Assembly: GCA_033060915.1 (NCBI GenBank)
Contig: CM065390.1
Span: 21,030,501 to 21,094,500, forward strand
Length of the DNA: 64,000 nucleotides
Source of the DNA: Euryodendron excelsum
Lineage: Eukaryota; Streptophyta; Magnoliopsida; Ericales; Pentaphylacaceae
Direction of reading: 5' to 3'
A program made the position numbers and the translations under genes. Below, one piece after another: positions 12,915-24,378 of this stretch. Every line of letters starts with the position of its first letter. Within the stretch, counting starts at the first letter, position 1. A model generated the notes under the pieces. It searched no databases. It saw only the letters and a list, made by a program, of their open reading frames with translations, and was not told the DNA's origin.

Positions 12915-13018
12915 ATTACCCCTTAGCCCTAGTGCCCTGATTGTAGGGGTCTTGGGCTAGTATCTTGCAATGGCTTAGTGACATCAGCCGTCAGACATTC
13001 TTAAATGGGACGTGACCA

Positions 13019-15381
13019 TTGGGCTGCCCCAGATCTGCAGTTGCCGTGCTAGCACTCTTTTCGCAAACCAGCAGGTGTATCCACTGTTTGAACGCAACAT
13101 TCCCCCACGCTTTGCACTCATCTCTATCGCGAAGACTGTCCTTCTGTAAGTCCTCCCTGTCTTTGTATTCCTACTTCATTATTCTTGCTTTGAACCCTAG
13201 AATCCTTTAGTTACCATAGGCACCAGACTTCTGACTCCATCACGACCTTCAAGAAGAGGTATACTTTTCTTGAGGGGGTAAATATAGGCTTAGTAGGGCC
13301 GAACGACGACGGCTGGAGGGTGACCGAAGAGGGGACTTCGTTTCCCCTCATCGCAATAGTAGAGGGTAGCCTTAGGTTTCCCGTCCACCCCTTCTTGACC
13401 CAAATCCTAAGTCACTACAAAATCGCCCAAATCTAATTACTTCAGAATGGTTATAGGATAGTGATGGGGATGATTGAGTTGAACCGCCTTCTGGGCCTAA
13501 ACCTATGTCTTCATGAATTCAATTATTGTTACGGCGCCATGGAGATGGGCAGTGGCAGTAAAATGGAGCGGTGCAAGTATTATTTTAGGGCTAGGCATGG
13601 GTTAAGGGAGCTAGTCCAATTCCTTTCTAGTTCGGGGAAGGGGATCGACGATGCCATAGTGAGAGTAAGGGGGCCATGGGAATTTGGTGATATCCCCATA
13701 GAACTGGCGTCAGAGATGAGGTGCCCCATGACGTCGAAGAGAATAGGTTTACCTTTCTCTTCACTACTTGATGTAATTTTGTCTCTGTTTTGATTTTTCC
13801 TTAGCTTGTTGCTTACTTTGTGCTTCTGTGTTTTCCAACTACCTTTGGACCCCGGGATAAGGAGATCAAACAACTTAGCGTCGATCTTACTGCCTTGGAG
13901 TGAGTCTGGGCATATAAAGGCGAGGGTGAGCTGCAAGGGATAGGCCGTGTTGCACACGTACTCCTGGGTTACCTAATTCGGTACCAAACCTTCACCGCGA
14001 TGAATGGGGTGTCTGTCGACGTGATTACTGCCCAAAAAGTGGAAGGGGCTAGGCACGACATTGGGGATTGCTCATCTCTCCCTCCATCTCGAAGTTCTGG
14101 ACCCATTGTTGCAGTCCCTGTTTCTGCCCTTGAAATGGCTCCCAAAGTTTGAGACCTAACTCTAACACTGGGGTAGAGGGGTTCTAGGAAAAGGAAGGGT
14201 ACGGCCTCATCGTTTGCCGACACCGCTACCCAGGTTGGTGACACCAATGCTCTTCCACCACCCATCGTGCCCCTTGCCACTGGAGTTTCTACTACCACTG
14301 CGGTGGTCGATCCGGTGGAGGAAGCAGCAGCCCCGGTGGTGGTGACGAAAAAGAGATTGGTGAAAACAGCTGAGAAGGCCACCGCCTGAGAGATGGCCGT
14401 TAGCACGGCCGCTACCCCGTATAGACTGGTGGGACCTTCTGCTAGGGAGAAGGGCAAGGGCATTGCGGAGGGACCGTTGGCTGAGGAATTCGTAGCAGGA
14501 CCCAAGATCGGCAGGTAGGCTATAACGGTGGAGGACTCGGTGCTACGCTACCCCGACGCTGCTATTGGGGCCCTCCAGGGTATTATATCGCCTAGGGATG
14601 TTAAGGAAGTAGATGGCATTGACACAGGGGAGTTGATGCTAGGAGAAATTTGGTCAGCGTTTGCGGTAAGCCCACTATGCCAAACTCCTTTTTCTGCCTG
14701 TTTGAATTTGACAATTCCGCACTAATGCCTGCTTTCCCTTGTTCCCCTTAGGGTGCCATTCACGGCTTGGAAATTATGCAACGATTCTGTAGCTTGCAAG
14801 ATCGGCACGAGGCTGCTCTAAAGAGATACTCTGAGCTGAAGGATAAATTCCACCAGAGAGATCGGGAAGCCAGGGGTCTCCAATAGGCTTGGCAGGACAG
14901 CCAGGGTGCTCTTGCCGAATCTCAGGTTTCCTTCAAGTAGAAGGAGGAAGATTGCTGGAAAGCTAAAGCTAAGGCCGTCGACCTGAAGCCCAGGTTGGCT
15001 AAAACCGAGGAGTCGGCGATTGAGGCAAGAGCGTCTCTGGTTGAAGCCTGACTAGAGGTGGAGCGTTTAAACAAGGAGGTTGAAGCCAAGTATGATAAGG
15101 GTTTCGAGGATGTCGGGGATCAATACGAGGCTCAGGTCAAGCAGATTGCTGAACAGATATTTCAAGATGGTTGGAGGGCAGCTTTGAGGCAGTTGAAGCT
15201 GGACAAGTCTTCTTCCCTTTAGGCGAAAATTCCTACCCGTGCTGATGTGGTACTTGAGTCGAAGGATGAGGCCGACGAAGAAGCTAAACGTGAGGGGGAA
15301 AAAGTTGCCCCTAAGCTTCAAGTGGATATAGAAGCCAATCCAGTCGAGCTTCCCTCAGCCGAGCTGCTATTGACCTCCTAA
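13019..15381 (+). pseudogene. Antisense additional ORF of the Tat-like element (gypsy-type 'transposase' domain), decayed
   Basis: Read on the plus strand, opposite to gag. A segment around 13395-13690 gives RFPVHPFL, then MIELNRLLGLNLCLHEFNYC, YYFRARHG and a GKGIDDAIVRVRGPWEF block. This fits the plant 'putative gypsy-type transposase' domain found in antisense extra ORFs of Tat elements. The later part (14755-15380) is a charged, coiled-coil-like region, also typical (for example YDKGFEDVGDQYEAQVKQIA). A spliceosomal intron is visible: GT at 14666, AG at 14750-14751, joining SAFA to GAIHGLE in frame. In-frame stops (for example TGA 14387, TAG 14516, TAG 14884) show it is no longer functional. 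The 178-residue frame on the opposite strand at 13969-14505 is a shadow of it. The normal role of this ORF is unknown. Confidence 0.65.
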
Positions 15382-15850
15382 CTACCGCCAGCTAGCCAAT
15401 CCTATGCTAACCCTCCATCCATCGAACTAGCTTAGAGTTCCCTTTTCTTTTCTTATTTGATTTGTATTTAGTTTTGCGGGAAGTATTTATGCAATGAACC
15501 CATTTTGTACATATATTTTTACCAACATATCCTTTGTTTAGATAAAATAAATTATTATTATTATTTTTTATATATATTTGTTTGAGCTACTGAATTCAGC
15601 CAACCCAAGCCCTTGCCCAATTTTTAGGGAAAAATTTAACGGGCTACCTCTCTTAGGCTAAGGGGATCTGTTTATAACAAAGCAGGTGCTCCTTGCTTCA
15701 GCCCACACGCAAATATAGCCAAATATAAACCTTGCTACCCCTAGAGTTACCAGATTTGGTTAGGGTTAAGGCAAGTTACTTAGCTTTGTTGTTTTGGTGA
15801 AGATCTCTGCTGACTTATTCGGCTAAGGCAGGTGTGAATGTTAGCTTTTT
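15382..15850. other. Noncoding spacer of the Tat-like element
   Basis: AT-rich spacer between the end of the antisense ORF and the minisatellite, including a (TTA)n-like stretch near 15550. No frame or motif recognised. Confidence 0.5.
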
Positions 15851-16405
15851 CTTGACCTTCTTTGGCCGACCTGTCCAACTTATACAGGACCAAGTTTTGA
15901 CACTTGGCTTTAATGGCCTTCATTGGTCGACTTGTTAAACTTAGGCAGGACCAAGTTTTTACAGTTTGTTTAAATGACCTTCATTGGCTGACCTGTCAAA
16001 CTTAAACAGGACCAAGTTTTTACACTTGATTTTAATGACCTTTATTGGTTGACCCGTCAAACTTAGACAGGATCAAGTTTTTACACTTGGTTTTAATGAC
16101 CTTCATTAACCGACTTGGTCATGAATGATCCAGGACCAGGTTTTTACACCTAATTTTTGTGACCTTCATTGGCCGACCTGTCAAACTTAGACAAGACCAA
16201 GTTTTTACACTTGGTTTTAATGACCTTCATTGGCCGACCTGGTCATGAATGATCCAAGACTAGGTTTTTACACTTGGTTTTTGTGACCTTCATTGGCCGA
16301 CCTGTCAAATTTAGATAGGACCAAGTTTTTACACTTAGTTTTAATGACCTTCATTGGCCGACCTGGTCATGAATGATCCGGGACCAAGTTTTTACACCTG
16401 GTTTT
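15851..16405. repeat. 61 bp minisatellite, about nine units
   Basis: Units begin with GACCTTCATTGGCCGACCTG and repeat every 61-62 bp from about 15854 to 16345. Two unit types exist: A contains TCAAACTTAGACAGGACC and B contains GTCATGAATGATCCAGGACC. Their order is A-A-A-A-B-A-B-A-B, so the second half is expanding as an A-B dimer. It lies in the pol-to-3'LTR part of a Tat-like retrotransposon, a region known for producing satellite-like repeats. Confidence 0.85.
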
Positions 16406-17192
16406 TATTTTTTTTTGGTCTTCCTTTAATATTTTGCAGTTTGGAGTGGCCTCAAATTTGGTGAGTCGCTTACAAATTTCATTGATTTGTGCAAAGATTA
16501 CATATTTGTCGAAAGAAATTGCTCCCTTACAGGCGGATACATCCCTTGAGAAATAAAAGGGGCCTATGGGTAAAATTTCCCGATATTACTTGCGTTCCAA
16601 GGTCGGGGTTGTTGTTGCTTTTCTTTGATAGCTCCCAATTGATATGCCCCCAGTTGGGGCCCAACTTCTTGTTGATTGGATGTTGTATGTTGCATACTTT
16701 CTGATGCTCTAACTTTGCTGGGGACCTGTCCGAGTGGATCATGATTTCGGCGATTCGGCAATCAATAGCTTGGTGCAACCCCACATGTAGAGCTTCGTAT
16801 TCTGAATCTTTGTTGTAGTGAACTTCAGCTTAATGACCTGCCCCAATGTCATAGCGTTTGATAATTATCCCTGACTTGCCCCCTAATCATTGGATGCTTT
16901 TCAGCGAATGGCGTCCAATGGATCATTTCTCTGCCGAATTGTCAGGAAGATGTCATTATGTTATACGTCGTAAATTGGGGTTGGATTGGTTGCTTGTGGA
17001 AGTTTAAATTTTTTTTCAATAAAGTTAGTTAATACCTGGCTTCTAACTGCCGCCTGGGGTTAACTTGGCATTAATTTGTCCGAGTCTAACGTATGCTCCA
17101 AAACAGTGGGGTAAAGGAAGAGCTCTTCAATTGTTTGTGGCATATGCCGTAAGAAAGCATTGCTTGGCAACAACTTAGTCCCCTTTTATCTC
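16406..17192 (-). other. Degenerate remainder downstream of protease
   Basis: On the minus strand this continues from the protease but is full of stops. It does not show the reverse transcriptase Y-x-D-D type core or RNase H residues. It may be the decayed start of pol, or unrelated filler in a deletion derivative. Confidence 0.4.
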
Positions 17193-17750
17193 TTAGACTC
17201 CTGTCGTGGAGGGGAATCGAATCAGCTGGTGGTAGGAGGAGGGGATGACTTTCATGAGATGCAACCATGTTCGGCCCATGATTGCATTATATGGGTAGGG
17301 TACGTTGACCACCAAGAATTCTGTTTGTAGGGTAATCTCTTCAGCAGACACAGGGATGGTTACCTTCCCAAGTGGCCAAACTGGGTCGGAGCTGAACCCA
17401 ATCAACGGATTGAGCGAGGGCTGGAGGTCGGTATCCTTTAATTCTAACTTCTTAAGCAGGTCGTAGTACATGATCTCAGATAAGCTTCCCGGGTTAATGA
17501 GCAGCCTCTTCACATCACAACTTGCCAGGTGTAGAGTCACGACGAGTGCGTCATTGTGGGGGGTCTGAACTTCCACGAGGTCTTCATCAGTGAAGGTTAT
17601 GGCCACAGTATCACTGCCGACCTTGGCTTTTTTGGGAGGAGGACCAATTTGCAATTTCTCCTTCAAATGCTCGAATTTTTGAATATTTACCCGGTACTTG
17701 TTCCGGTTGATAGCTTTTGATTTTACTGATTCGTGCAGCATGTTGATCAC
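17193..17750 (-). pseudogene. Gypsy-type retropepsin (protease) domain, active-site Asp lost
   Basis: An open frame of 185 codons lies downstream of gag. The region around the catalytic loop reads LLINPGSLSEIMYYDLLKKL, where the family normally has D-x-G-S-S followed by a D-I-L-Y-Y type sequence. The catalytic Asp-Thr/Asn-Gly is replaced by Asn-Pro-Gly. The second half (YNAIMGRTWLH) matches the family's conserved YN-x-I-x-GR-x-x-L motif. A retropepsin without this Asp cannot cleave, so the copy is inactive even though the frame is open. Confidence 0.75.
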
Positions 17751-17819
17751 TTGGACTGGTTCAGCTTGGCCCTCTTTTAGGGGGGCCTCCAGCTTTGGCT
17801 GCTCGGCCTCTTATTTCAT

Positions 17820-19478
17820 CTTTTCCCTGTCAATATACTGGTCAAGATGGCCAGCCTTTGCCAAATCTTCAAGGTGATTTTTTAGATGTCGGTAATTTGC
17901 TGCGTGATGCCCCCTCTCCTTGTAATAGGAGCAAAATTTTCCCTGGTCTCGAGTTGTAAGGTCTCCTCCCAACTTTGGGGGCCATTTGAAGAACAGATTG
18001 CTGCGAATTTAGGGCAAAATTTTATAAATGGGGTTTTCAAAGACAGTATAAACCCCATTACTTGCCTTATTGCTTCGGCCGTTGTTGTCCTCTTGCCAAA
18101 ACATCTTCGTGTCATGCTTATTCTTCTTCTCAGTGATAGTGTTGACCTTCTTGAGAGTGGGCTGCAGTACATCCTCCTCCAACCTCGCGTATCGCTCGAT
18201 TCTTGACATCAGTTCGTGAATTGTGAGGGCTGGTTTTTTCATTAAGGATTGTCGCATGCGGGCGGTGTTCTCTGGGCAGGCCGATTTTGAACTGAGTTAC
18301 AGCCAGTTGCTCGCTGCATTCATCAATCTCGTTGTAGGCCGCCCAGTAGCATTGCGCATACATCTGTAATCCGTCTCTATCATTCTTTCGTAGGGTGAGT
18401 AAGAAGTCCACTTCCTTAAGTTGCTTATTATTGGCTATGAAGCGAGCAATGAACAGTTTGGCAAGTTGTCTCCAATTTGATATTGATATGGTAGGCAACT
18501 TGTTGAACCACCGTAGAGCCACCTCTCCCAAACTAGACGGAAACACTCAACACATCAAGGACTGATCCCCGCTCCAAAGTGCCATCATTTACTTGTAGTG
18601 GCGAACATGACTAATTGGGTCGGCTCTTCTATCGTATGGCGTGAATTTTGGTGGGGTAAACTTTCTTGGAGGCTGTCGGCTTTCGATCTCCTTCATAAAA
18701 GGTGTGGACATTATCTGATCCAAGGCTCTACTGACCATGTCCTAAGTAGTGCGTGCTTTGGGGAGCTGCTCTTTGCTATCAAGTTTCTCGTTTAGCTGTC
18801 TCTCCCATTCTTTCTGATTTCGACCGGTTCCAGGCCGTTCTCCATCTTGCAGTGTTCGGCTCCTCCTATGGTGCCGATCTCCTTGTCTTTTACTGTTACG
18901 GCTGGTGTTGGAGGCATGCCTCCTGACAGTGTGCACAGGCGTTGGGCTTCTGCTTCTGGGATCTCAATTCCTCCTTTCATTGCGATGGGTTGATGATCTC
19001 CTCCTGGCTCCGTCATCCTTCCTAGATATGGCGTCCCTCATTGCTCTAAGCTGGGAAGTAAGCCTGACAATTTGATTGCCACGTTGCCGTAATTCCCTTT
19101 CTGTGGTATGAAGTGAATGGTCACTAGGCACACGTCTACTGGAAAGTGAAGGGCCCAGGTCCCGATGATGATTTCTACGGCGGTTTGGCCTCGTAGCGTA
19201 GTATGGGTCCTTTCGTAACTCGTCTCGCGTTCCTCGGGGGTTGCCAGTAAGAGATCGAGTCTTCGACCTCCTCGTTCATCCCCTGTTGCTTCTCTCCTGG
19301 GTGGTTTGGTGGCCAGGCGAGTAAGTGTTATCATTGTCGAAAGGAGTTTCGTTCCCTCGTCTGGCAGCCCCGGACTCCTCTTCTCCCTAAGAGGCTGGTA
19401 TTCATGTTTATTTGAATATTCCCACAGACGGTGCCAATTGTAAATGGGATTTCTGGGAAGGTCGAACCTATCTCTCAA
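17820..19478 (-). pseudogene. Gypsy gag, frameshifted
   Basis: A retrotrans_gag-type core is visible at 18546-18260 (FPSSLGEVALRWFNKLP, QLAKLFIARF, FKIGLPREH). The reading then shifts frame near 18255 and continues as MRQSLMKKPALTIHELMSRI and YARLEED at 18257-18009. A degenerate zinc-knuckle-like segment (CSYYKERGHHAANYRHLK) lies near 17930-17880. The N-terminal part (19478-18740) is Arg-rich and split over several frames. Gag forms the particle that packages element RNA; here the frameshifts make it non-functional. Confidence 0.7.
19421..19438 (-). other. Primer-binding-site region of the Tat-like element
   Basis: Directly inside the 5' LTR, the minus strand reads TTGGCACCGTCTGTGGG. A near-identical motif (TTGGCGCCGTCTGTGGG) follows the 5' LTR of many plant Tat-type elements and is where a tRNA primer anneals. 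The exact tRNA was not determined. Confidence 0.5.
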
Positions 19479-20033
19479 ACCACTATTGATGAGTCTCCAA
19501 CCTGTTGCAGAGAGACAAAAGAATTATAATGGGTCAACCCTCTTTGAGACGATCACACTCCGACGGTCAAATTAACTTCTCCGAGAACGGAATAGAATTT
19601 TCAAGTGTATATGACTTAGTCAGAATCATCATACTTTGCTTTCTTTTAGCTCTGGTATTTATAATGTGGCGCTCTCTGTAGAGCCTAGCCCATACTCATG
19701 ATTTACCGCTCAAGGCTATACTGGCTAGAGCCGGCTAATCGAATACAATTTCTCCTGTATCGCTTTGCTAGAGCTTGACTGACAGGACGTGAGCATCATT
19801 GGTTGTGTGTAACGCCTCCTCCGCATTCAATGCGGGCCTGTTCTCTATTTAATGCTTTGTCACCCTACATAATTACTCCCCTAAGTTGAGCTATGAGGAC
19901 TTCAGTTTGGGTAGACAAAATGACCTAAGCCTGTGGTGTAATACTCACCCTTGGTTACCCCAGGCCCAACTTAGTAATGCCAACCGGCTTGGGCTAGCTG
20001 AGTTGGTTTGGGCCCGGATTTGTTTGACCTGTA
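19439..20033 (-). repeat. 5' LTR of the Tat-like element
   Basis: 595 bp, homologous to 10797-12914 outside the insertion. Shared landmarks include TTCAAGTGTATATGACTTAG and TATTTATAATGTGGCGCTCT. Confidence 0.8.
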
Positions 20034-20312
20034 AGAGTCAACAAGTTTTCTCTCGTTAATTAAAAAATTGAATTTTGCCTTCCATTTAATATTCTTGATC
20101 TTAGGTGGTACTTTTAAGCTCTATACATGTTAAGAACTCATGGCTAAGAATTCTCTGTGATAGGGCATAACCATTTTGCAAGGGGGCTTTATATTCTTGA
20201 CCGTATGATAGTAAATTTTGCAATACTTCCATAATAATTTTTCTTGAGAAGCCTAATTGCTTTAAGGAATAAAAAGAATAATAGAAATTACCTTTGAATT
20301 AAAAGTTGTCTT
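20034..20312 (+). repeat. Tandem-array unit 2, middle part
   Basis: Continues the unit cut at 10796 (GTTTTCTCTCGTTAAT onward) and is cut again at 20312 by the next insertion. Confidence 0.75.
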
Positions 20313-22437
20313 TGTCACGACCCCAACCCACCTTATGCGGATTTGGTGCTATGATCGGCCGATAGCTAACATTCTAAAAGCTATCAATGGCCTCAAATTC
20401 AAAATAGACAAGAGTGCAATTAGATTATTGCATTCATCTAGTTAATCTAATACAATAAATTTAGTATTACAACAGAAGCATGCCTAATTCAAATAACTTG
20501 GACCCAATGAGGTCATTGGATAATAGAGTTGTGTATAAGTCCATCCCAAGTCAAACACATTTATAAAATGATTAAATATTATAAAAAGTACAATTGCCAA
20601 AGTCATACATGTAGTACTATCTTATGGCCTTAAGATAATAAGGTCAATATTACATCCAAATGCTACATCAAAAGATATATCAACCATATACTCCATGTAA
20701 TAAAGAATTATACCCAATTATTAAATGATAGTCCATGCATCCAAGCTCTAAGCATTACAAATGCTAACCACTCAAAAGTCTTTTATTACAATGCAAGTCG
20801 AGGGCTTCTATGCATTATGGCTCCTTAAGTCTCCACTTGAACTTAGTGACCTAGAAAAAAAATATTAAAGAATTTCTTGAACTCACATCCAATTGAATAA
20901 CTTGAGAACCGGCAAGATTTTACCATGAATACCATTTTCAAAAAGAGTTAGAACATAATAGAGATCATTTGCATTTCCAAATTACATTACAAGTATTCAG
21001 TATTTCAAATAAGATAGATAAAACATGCTTTTCGAATATTATATTTTTCATAAACATAGCAAATATCATATCTCACATGTCATTTAAGATTGAACAGAAA
21101 CAAACACAGACATATCTGTGTCGACCCGAATATTAAATAGGCACACCGTTTTCATAGTGTGAAAATGTTGATCTTTGGCAACAGGAAGACTTGTCTCATG
21201 CAAAATATACAGAATGCGTTTAGATTATAGTCCCACTAGTATGAGACCAAAATGAGTTTAGACTATAGTCCCACTCGCATGAGACCAAAATGAGTTTAGA
21301 TTATTATCCCATTCGCATGGGACCAAAACTAGTTTAGATTATTATCCCACTCACACGGGACCTAAATGAGTTTAGATTATCGTCCCACTTGCACGGGATT
21401 CTGAGATAAACATATGATAGAAACTATACATTTTACTTTAAGTCAAATCATAGCTATTCAATATCAATGGTATTTATAATATGCTTTTGAAAACATTTAA
21501 CATGTGAAACATAATTATCAGAAGTTATTTTAAACAATCATTCCATAAAACACGCTTGCTATGAGGGTTAATTTAGAAATATAACTCTGGAAGTCAAGTT
21601 ACTCACCTTGAGTTCTTAGCATTTTAAGGTAATTTTATAGTCCTTGATCAAACAACCTTTGAGACTTAAACACTTAGTAATCCTACACAATCAAGATATA
21701 ATGTTCCAGGAACAAATCTTAGTTCTCAATAATAGGTCCTAAGTATTCTAAAGTGAAAAACTTTGATGTTCTAACTAAAGTGTAGACTCCTAATTAAAAT
21801 GTCTACTTTTGAATAGAAGGTGTCTACTCTTAGCTGAAAGTGTCGACTCTTGTGCTGAAAGTATCTACTCTTTTTAACATATTGCTCAAGTCCAAATTAT
21901 GGATTCAGAAGTGTTGACTCTTTAACACAGATGTTGACTCTTGGATACAAAAAGTAAGTTTAGGACATAAACACGGTGCTAATTTCAAATAACCATAACT
22001 CATTCATTTTAACTCGGATTTTGGTCCATAAAATATTAATAGAAAGGTATAAAATTCTATTTTTCAATGGCATAGAATACACACCTTAAATCTTGGTCTC
22101 ATTCAAAAATGATTTTCTTCTATATGGTCGAATATCAAAATGGAGAACCCAATATCTCTAATAAAATCTTATGGTTCCAAACCCTAGGTAAAGGAAGGTC
22201 ATAACATGGTTATAATCACAAAAGATCTTTAAAACAACTTTTATGAAAAGGGTTTCCCAAAATTTTCATAAAACATTGCTTCCTTTCAAAATTAAGGACT
22301 TGATTAAAGCATGGTCTCCTTTAATAATATAAACCCTCAATTTCTCATCACAAAAGAGTTTTAGAGGATTTTCTAACCAATTAAATGCATGAGTATGAAC
22401 ACATAAATTAAGTACGTACCTTAGTTTAAACTAGGTT
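20313..22437 (+). mobile_element. LTR-like element family A
   Basis: Starts TGTCACGACCCCAACCCACC inside the tandem-array unit. The same start (TATCACGACCCAAAACCCACC, then TTATG-GGATT and CGGCC) recurs at 63046. No coding frame is present. A 38 bp minisatellite lies at 21216-21402. The right end is not defined: at 22438 a second element begins. It could be a solo LTR or a truncated piece. Confidence 0.5.
21216..21402. repeat. 38 bp minisatellite, about five units
   Basis: The phrase GTTTAGATTATAGTCCCACT recurs at about 21218, 21256, 21294, 21332 and 21370, an exact 38 bp period with point differences. Confidence 0.85.
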
Positions 22438-23208
22438 TGTCACGCCCCGTAACCTGACATATGCGGATTTAGGGTGTATGATCGGCCAGTAGCTTAGTTA
22501 CCTAAGGCGGCATTACATAAACTGGTTGAACACTAGTGCATGATCATTTAAAATGATACATAGTTATGGAATTTAAAACTTAAACTTAAAATAATACGTG
22601 TCATACATACTAGAGCTGTGCTTAATCTCAAAATAAATAAACGTACCATGTGGGCCTATGCAAGGTCACCACAAGTACACCATTAAAATTACAAAACATG
22701 AAGGGTCCAGCCCAAAATCATAAGGCCTGTGGGCCACAACTCAACCATCCATGTATAAGCCTCCTCCTAGGGCCTCTTGGCTTGGTTACTTGAAAATCAT
22801 TTTGGAAACGTAAGCTATATGCTTAGTGAATAACAATAATGCATGAGCGAGAAAATACCATGGACCATAATTTTATATCTAATAAATATAAATAGATAAA
22901 CATTTATGCATATATAGCATGAACTTGGAAACGCATATAGCGTATGCTTGAAAACATGTGTGGCATAAGTTTTCGAATTGAAACATTTCATCATTTCAAA
23001 TATGATACTGTAAAAGAGAGATGCACTATAACATTGTTCTTGATAAAGCATAGCATAGTTTGTCATATAACATTAGAACACATCATACACTTTGTTCTAA
23101 AAACATAAGTGTGCTACATCTAGATATTAAAGCTAAGCTCCGTCATTAGCAACCTTCTTAGGTCGAACATAGGGTTTTTTTTAGGTCAAGGGACGTCTCC
23201 TAATATGG
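22438..23208 (-). mobile_element. Truncated piece of the 3.1 kb LTR-like family (family B)
   Basis: Starts TGTCACGCCCCGTAACC and matches, in the opposite orientation, the right end of the element ending at 37528 (TGTCATGCTCCGTAATC when reverse-complemented). The two share many landmarks, such as ATCATTTAAAATGATA, CGTGTCATACATA and TTTATGCATATATAGCATGAAC. Similarity ends near 23205 (GGGACGTCTCCTAATATGG), where the tandem array resumes without some of its bases, so the junction looks deleted. Confidence 0.6.
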
Positions 23209-23828
23209 CCACATTGTGGCTTATAAGATCTTAAACTTTGACAAGTCTTGAGCTTGTTTGGGATTAAGATGGATCTATATACACATGTGATCATGTTTTG
23301 GTGCATTTAAGATATGAAAATTTTAAAAACTGAGACCAAGTCCTCTAATTAAGGGAAGTAAAAAATGAATACTTGCTTAACAGATACAACTTCTACAGAG
23401 CAAGTAACATATATAAGGGAGTCAAAAAGTTTTCTCTCGTTAATAAAAAAAATTGTATTTTGCTTTTCATTTAATATTCTTGATCTTATTTGGTACTTTT
23501 ATGCCCTATACATGCCAAAAATTCATGGCTAAGAATTCTTTGTGATGGGGCATAACCATTTTGTAAGGGGGCTATATATTCCTAATCGCCTGATAGTCAT
23601 TTTTGCAATACTTCCACATTAATTTTCTTTAAGAATCCTAATTTCTTTAAAGAATAGAAAGAATAACAAAAACTACCTTTGAATTAAAAGTTTTCTTACT
23701 ATTAGCTCATTCCACAAAGCCACATTGTAGCTCATACGATCTTAAACTTTAACAAGTCTTGAGCTTGTCTGGGATTAAGATAGAGCTATATACATATGTG
23801 ATTTTGTTTTGGTGCATTTAAGATATGA
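23209..23828 (+). repeat. Tandem-array end of unit 2 and unit 3
   Basis: The end of unit 2 (CACATTGTGGCTTATAAGATC) is followed by a full unit at about 23316-23828 with the same landmarks as 10172-10690. Confidence 0.75.
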
Positions 23829-24378
23829 AATGTGATTCTAAGTTATCTTTCTAATGTAAAAAATATAAATCTCATGGGATCTCACATTCTTGGAGCATTA
23901 AAAAGTAAAAAAGAAACTTAGGTCGATGATATTTAATATTTTTTTCATTGAATTGCTTTACATAGTACATGAATTTTATTATTGTGAAAGAGATTCCTAA
24001 TAATGGGATTTTGTTTTCTTCTTTTGGTTCTTGCTATTTAAAAAATGCGCAATAGGTTATTTGATTATTTATTTTGCCGCCATCACCACTTCTTCAAGTA
24101 CGATGCGCATGGTTGGTTTGGTTCAGATTAGAAGCAAACTTAAAACTGAACTTCTATGGTCGATTCTTAAGTTTTGGACCAAAGCCGGATTGATTCAGGT
24201 ATAGAATTAAACTAACATAACCTGAGAAAATTTAAATTAATTTAAGTTGGCTTGCAGGTCTAATTTTATTGTATATGACTTGAATATATACAAAACTTTT
24301 ACTATCCTTATAATGCTAAATGATAAAGACCTATTATATATGATAATTATGTGTAAGAGCATCTATATAAATCATAGT

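Larger units (their letters stand above)
10797..20033 (-). mobile_element. Tat-like Ty3/gypsy LTR retrotransposon, gag-pro only, with antisense aORF
   Basis: The element inserted into a tandem-repeat unit. The flanks are GGAGT (10792-10796) and AGAGT (20034-20038), a near-perfect 5 bp target duplication. The element reads on the minus strand: 5' LTR 19439-20033, primer-binding region just inside it, gag about 19400-17880, protease 17750-17193, a 61 bp minisatellite, an antisense additional ORF, and a 3' LTR split by another insertion. No reverse transcriptase, RNase H or integrase motif was found between 17190 and 15430, so the element is non-autonomous. Antisense extra ORFs and tandem repeats in the 3' region are features known for the Tat lineage. 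The two LTRs differ at many positions, and gag and protease carry stops and frameshifts, so this is an old copy. Confidence 0.8.

Noticed and set aside
13969..14505. 178-residue open frame on the minus strand
   Set aside because: Antisense shadow of the decayed additional ORF of the Tat-like element; low-complexity Ala/Thr-rich translation with no domain.
15851..16405. CRISPR array
   Set aside because: Units are contiguous 61 bp tandem repeats without unique spacers, in a plant retrotransposon.
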